NCBI GenBank assembly: GCA_946186535.1
Contig: CAMHNT010000150.1
Coordinates: 1 to 5,492 of the forward strand
Length of the DNA stretch: 5,492 nucleotides
Reading direction: 5' to 3'
Source of the DNA: an uncultured Clostridia bacterium
GTDB taxonomy: Bacteria; Bacillota; Clostridia; Oscillospirales; Acutalibacteraceae
Every line of letters begins with the position of its first letter. Position 1 is the stretch's first letter. This document shows, piece after piece, positions 5,242 through 5,492 of the stretch. The position numbers and the translations under genes were made by a program. A model generated the notes under the pieces. The model was given only the letters and a program-made list of their open reading frames with translations. It was not told the DNA's origin and did not search any database.

Positions 5242-5246
5242 TCGTT

Positions 5247-5254
5247 CCCCCCCC
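5247..5254 (-). promoter_or_regulatory. Poly-G ribosome binding site of the phosphoesterase
   Basis: On the minus strand six A are followed by eight G (5254-5247), five nt before the ATG at 5241. The G run is the only Shine-Dalgarno-like sequence. A run of eight is prone to slippage, and each change of length would shift the site relative to the start codon. Confidence 0.6.
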
Positions 5255-5382
5255 TTTTTTCTGAAATTTTATAAATTCAGAATTCTCCTGATAATATTTT
5301 AACTGATAAAGCGTCAAAAACTTTTCTTCGGTTTCATCATATAAAAAACGCTCAATACACTTCAAAAGCATATGACATTTTT

Positions 5383-5411
5383 ATTATATACAAAACACGT
5401 TCCGAATTCAA
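5383..5411 (-). promoter_or_regulatory. Candidate promoter of the phosphoesterase gene
   Basis: On the minus strand TTGAAT (5411-5406) and a perfect TATAAT (5388-5383) are 17 bp apart. This would start transcription near 5376 and give a leader of about 135 nt. A weaker alternative is TTGACG (5317-5312) with TATTAT (5296-5291), but its spacing is only 15 bp. In such AT-rich DNA either could be chance. I see no gene, tRNA or clear hairpin in the rest of 5261-5492. Confidence 0.45.
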
Positions 5412-5492
5412 TTACAAAATTGTTAATATTACTGCATCCTTCTATAAATCTGCACAAAACTATTGTGTTTCTTAAAATTTTATGGTAAAATA

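Overview
The window looks like chromosomal DNA of a low-G+C Gram-positive bacterium of the Clostridia. A gut Oscillospiraceae/Ruminococcus-type organism is my best guess. The support is strong GGAGG-type ribosome binding sites, TTGACA/TATAAT-like promoters, AT-rich gaps, a lipoprotein with bacterial SH3 domains, a DUF445 protein, and a G+C-rich hairpin element of a sort I associate with such genomes. The taxonomic call is inference; no rRNA or marker gene is present.

Region 1 (1-1993, + strand) is a three-gene operon: an ArsR-family repressor of the SdpR type, an SdpI-type six-pass membrane protein, and a CPBP/Abi intramembrane metalloprotease. One near-consensus promoter (TTGACT-17-TATAAT with an extended -10 TG) drives it. 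Two 24-bp palindromes with the same half-site flank this promoter, one running into the -35 and one starting right after the -10. In Bacillus subtilis SdpI binds the SDP toxin and pulls SdpR to the membrane, which derepresses the immunity operon. The layout here suggests the same toxin-sensing, self-regulated immunity circuit with a CPBP protease added. No toxin gene is visible. A hairpin with T-tracts on both strands closes the operon.

Region 2 (2028-4106, - strand) is a probable two-gene operon: a secreted lipoprotein with three SH3-like domains, then a DUF445 (UPF0754/YheB-like) membrane protein. It has a good promoter about 58 nt upstream and shares the bidirectional terminator with region 1, so the two operons converge.

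Region 3 (4107-4461) has no gene. It holds a G+C-rich element of imperfect direct repeats, three consecutive hairpins and a run of G tracts able to form a G-quadruplex. Bases 1-18 of the window match part of this element in reverse orientation (17 of 18), so it is probably a dispersed repeat family. Bases 4291-4461 show nothing I can name.

Region 4 (4462-5492, - strand) holds a complete calcineurin-like metallophosphoesterase. Its ribosome binding site is a run of eight Gs that could be length-variable. A candidate promoter lies about 140 nt upstream; the rest of the right end is empty AT-rich DNA.
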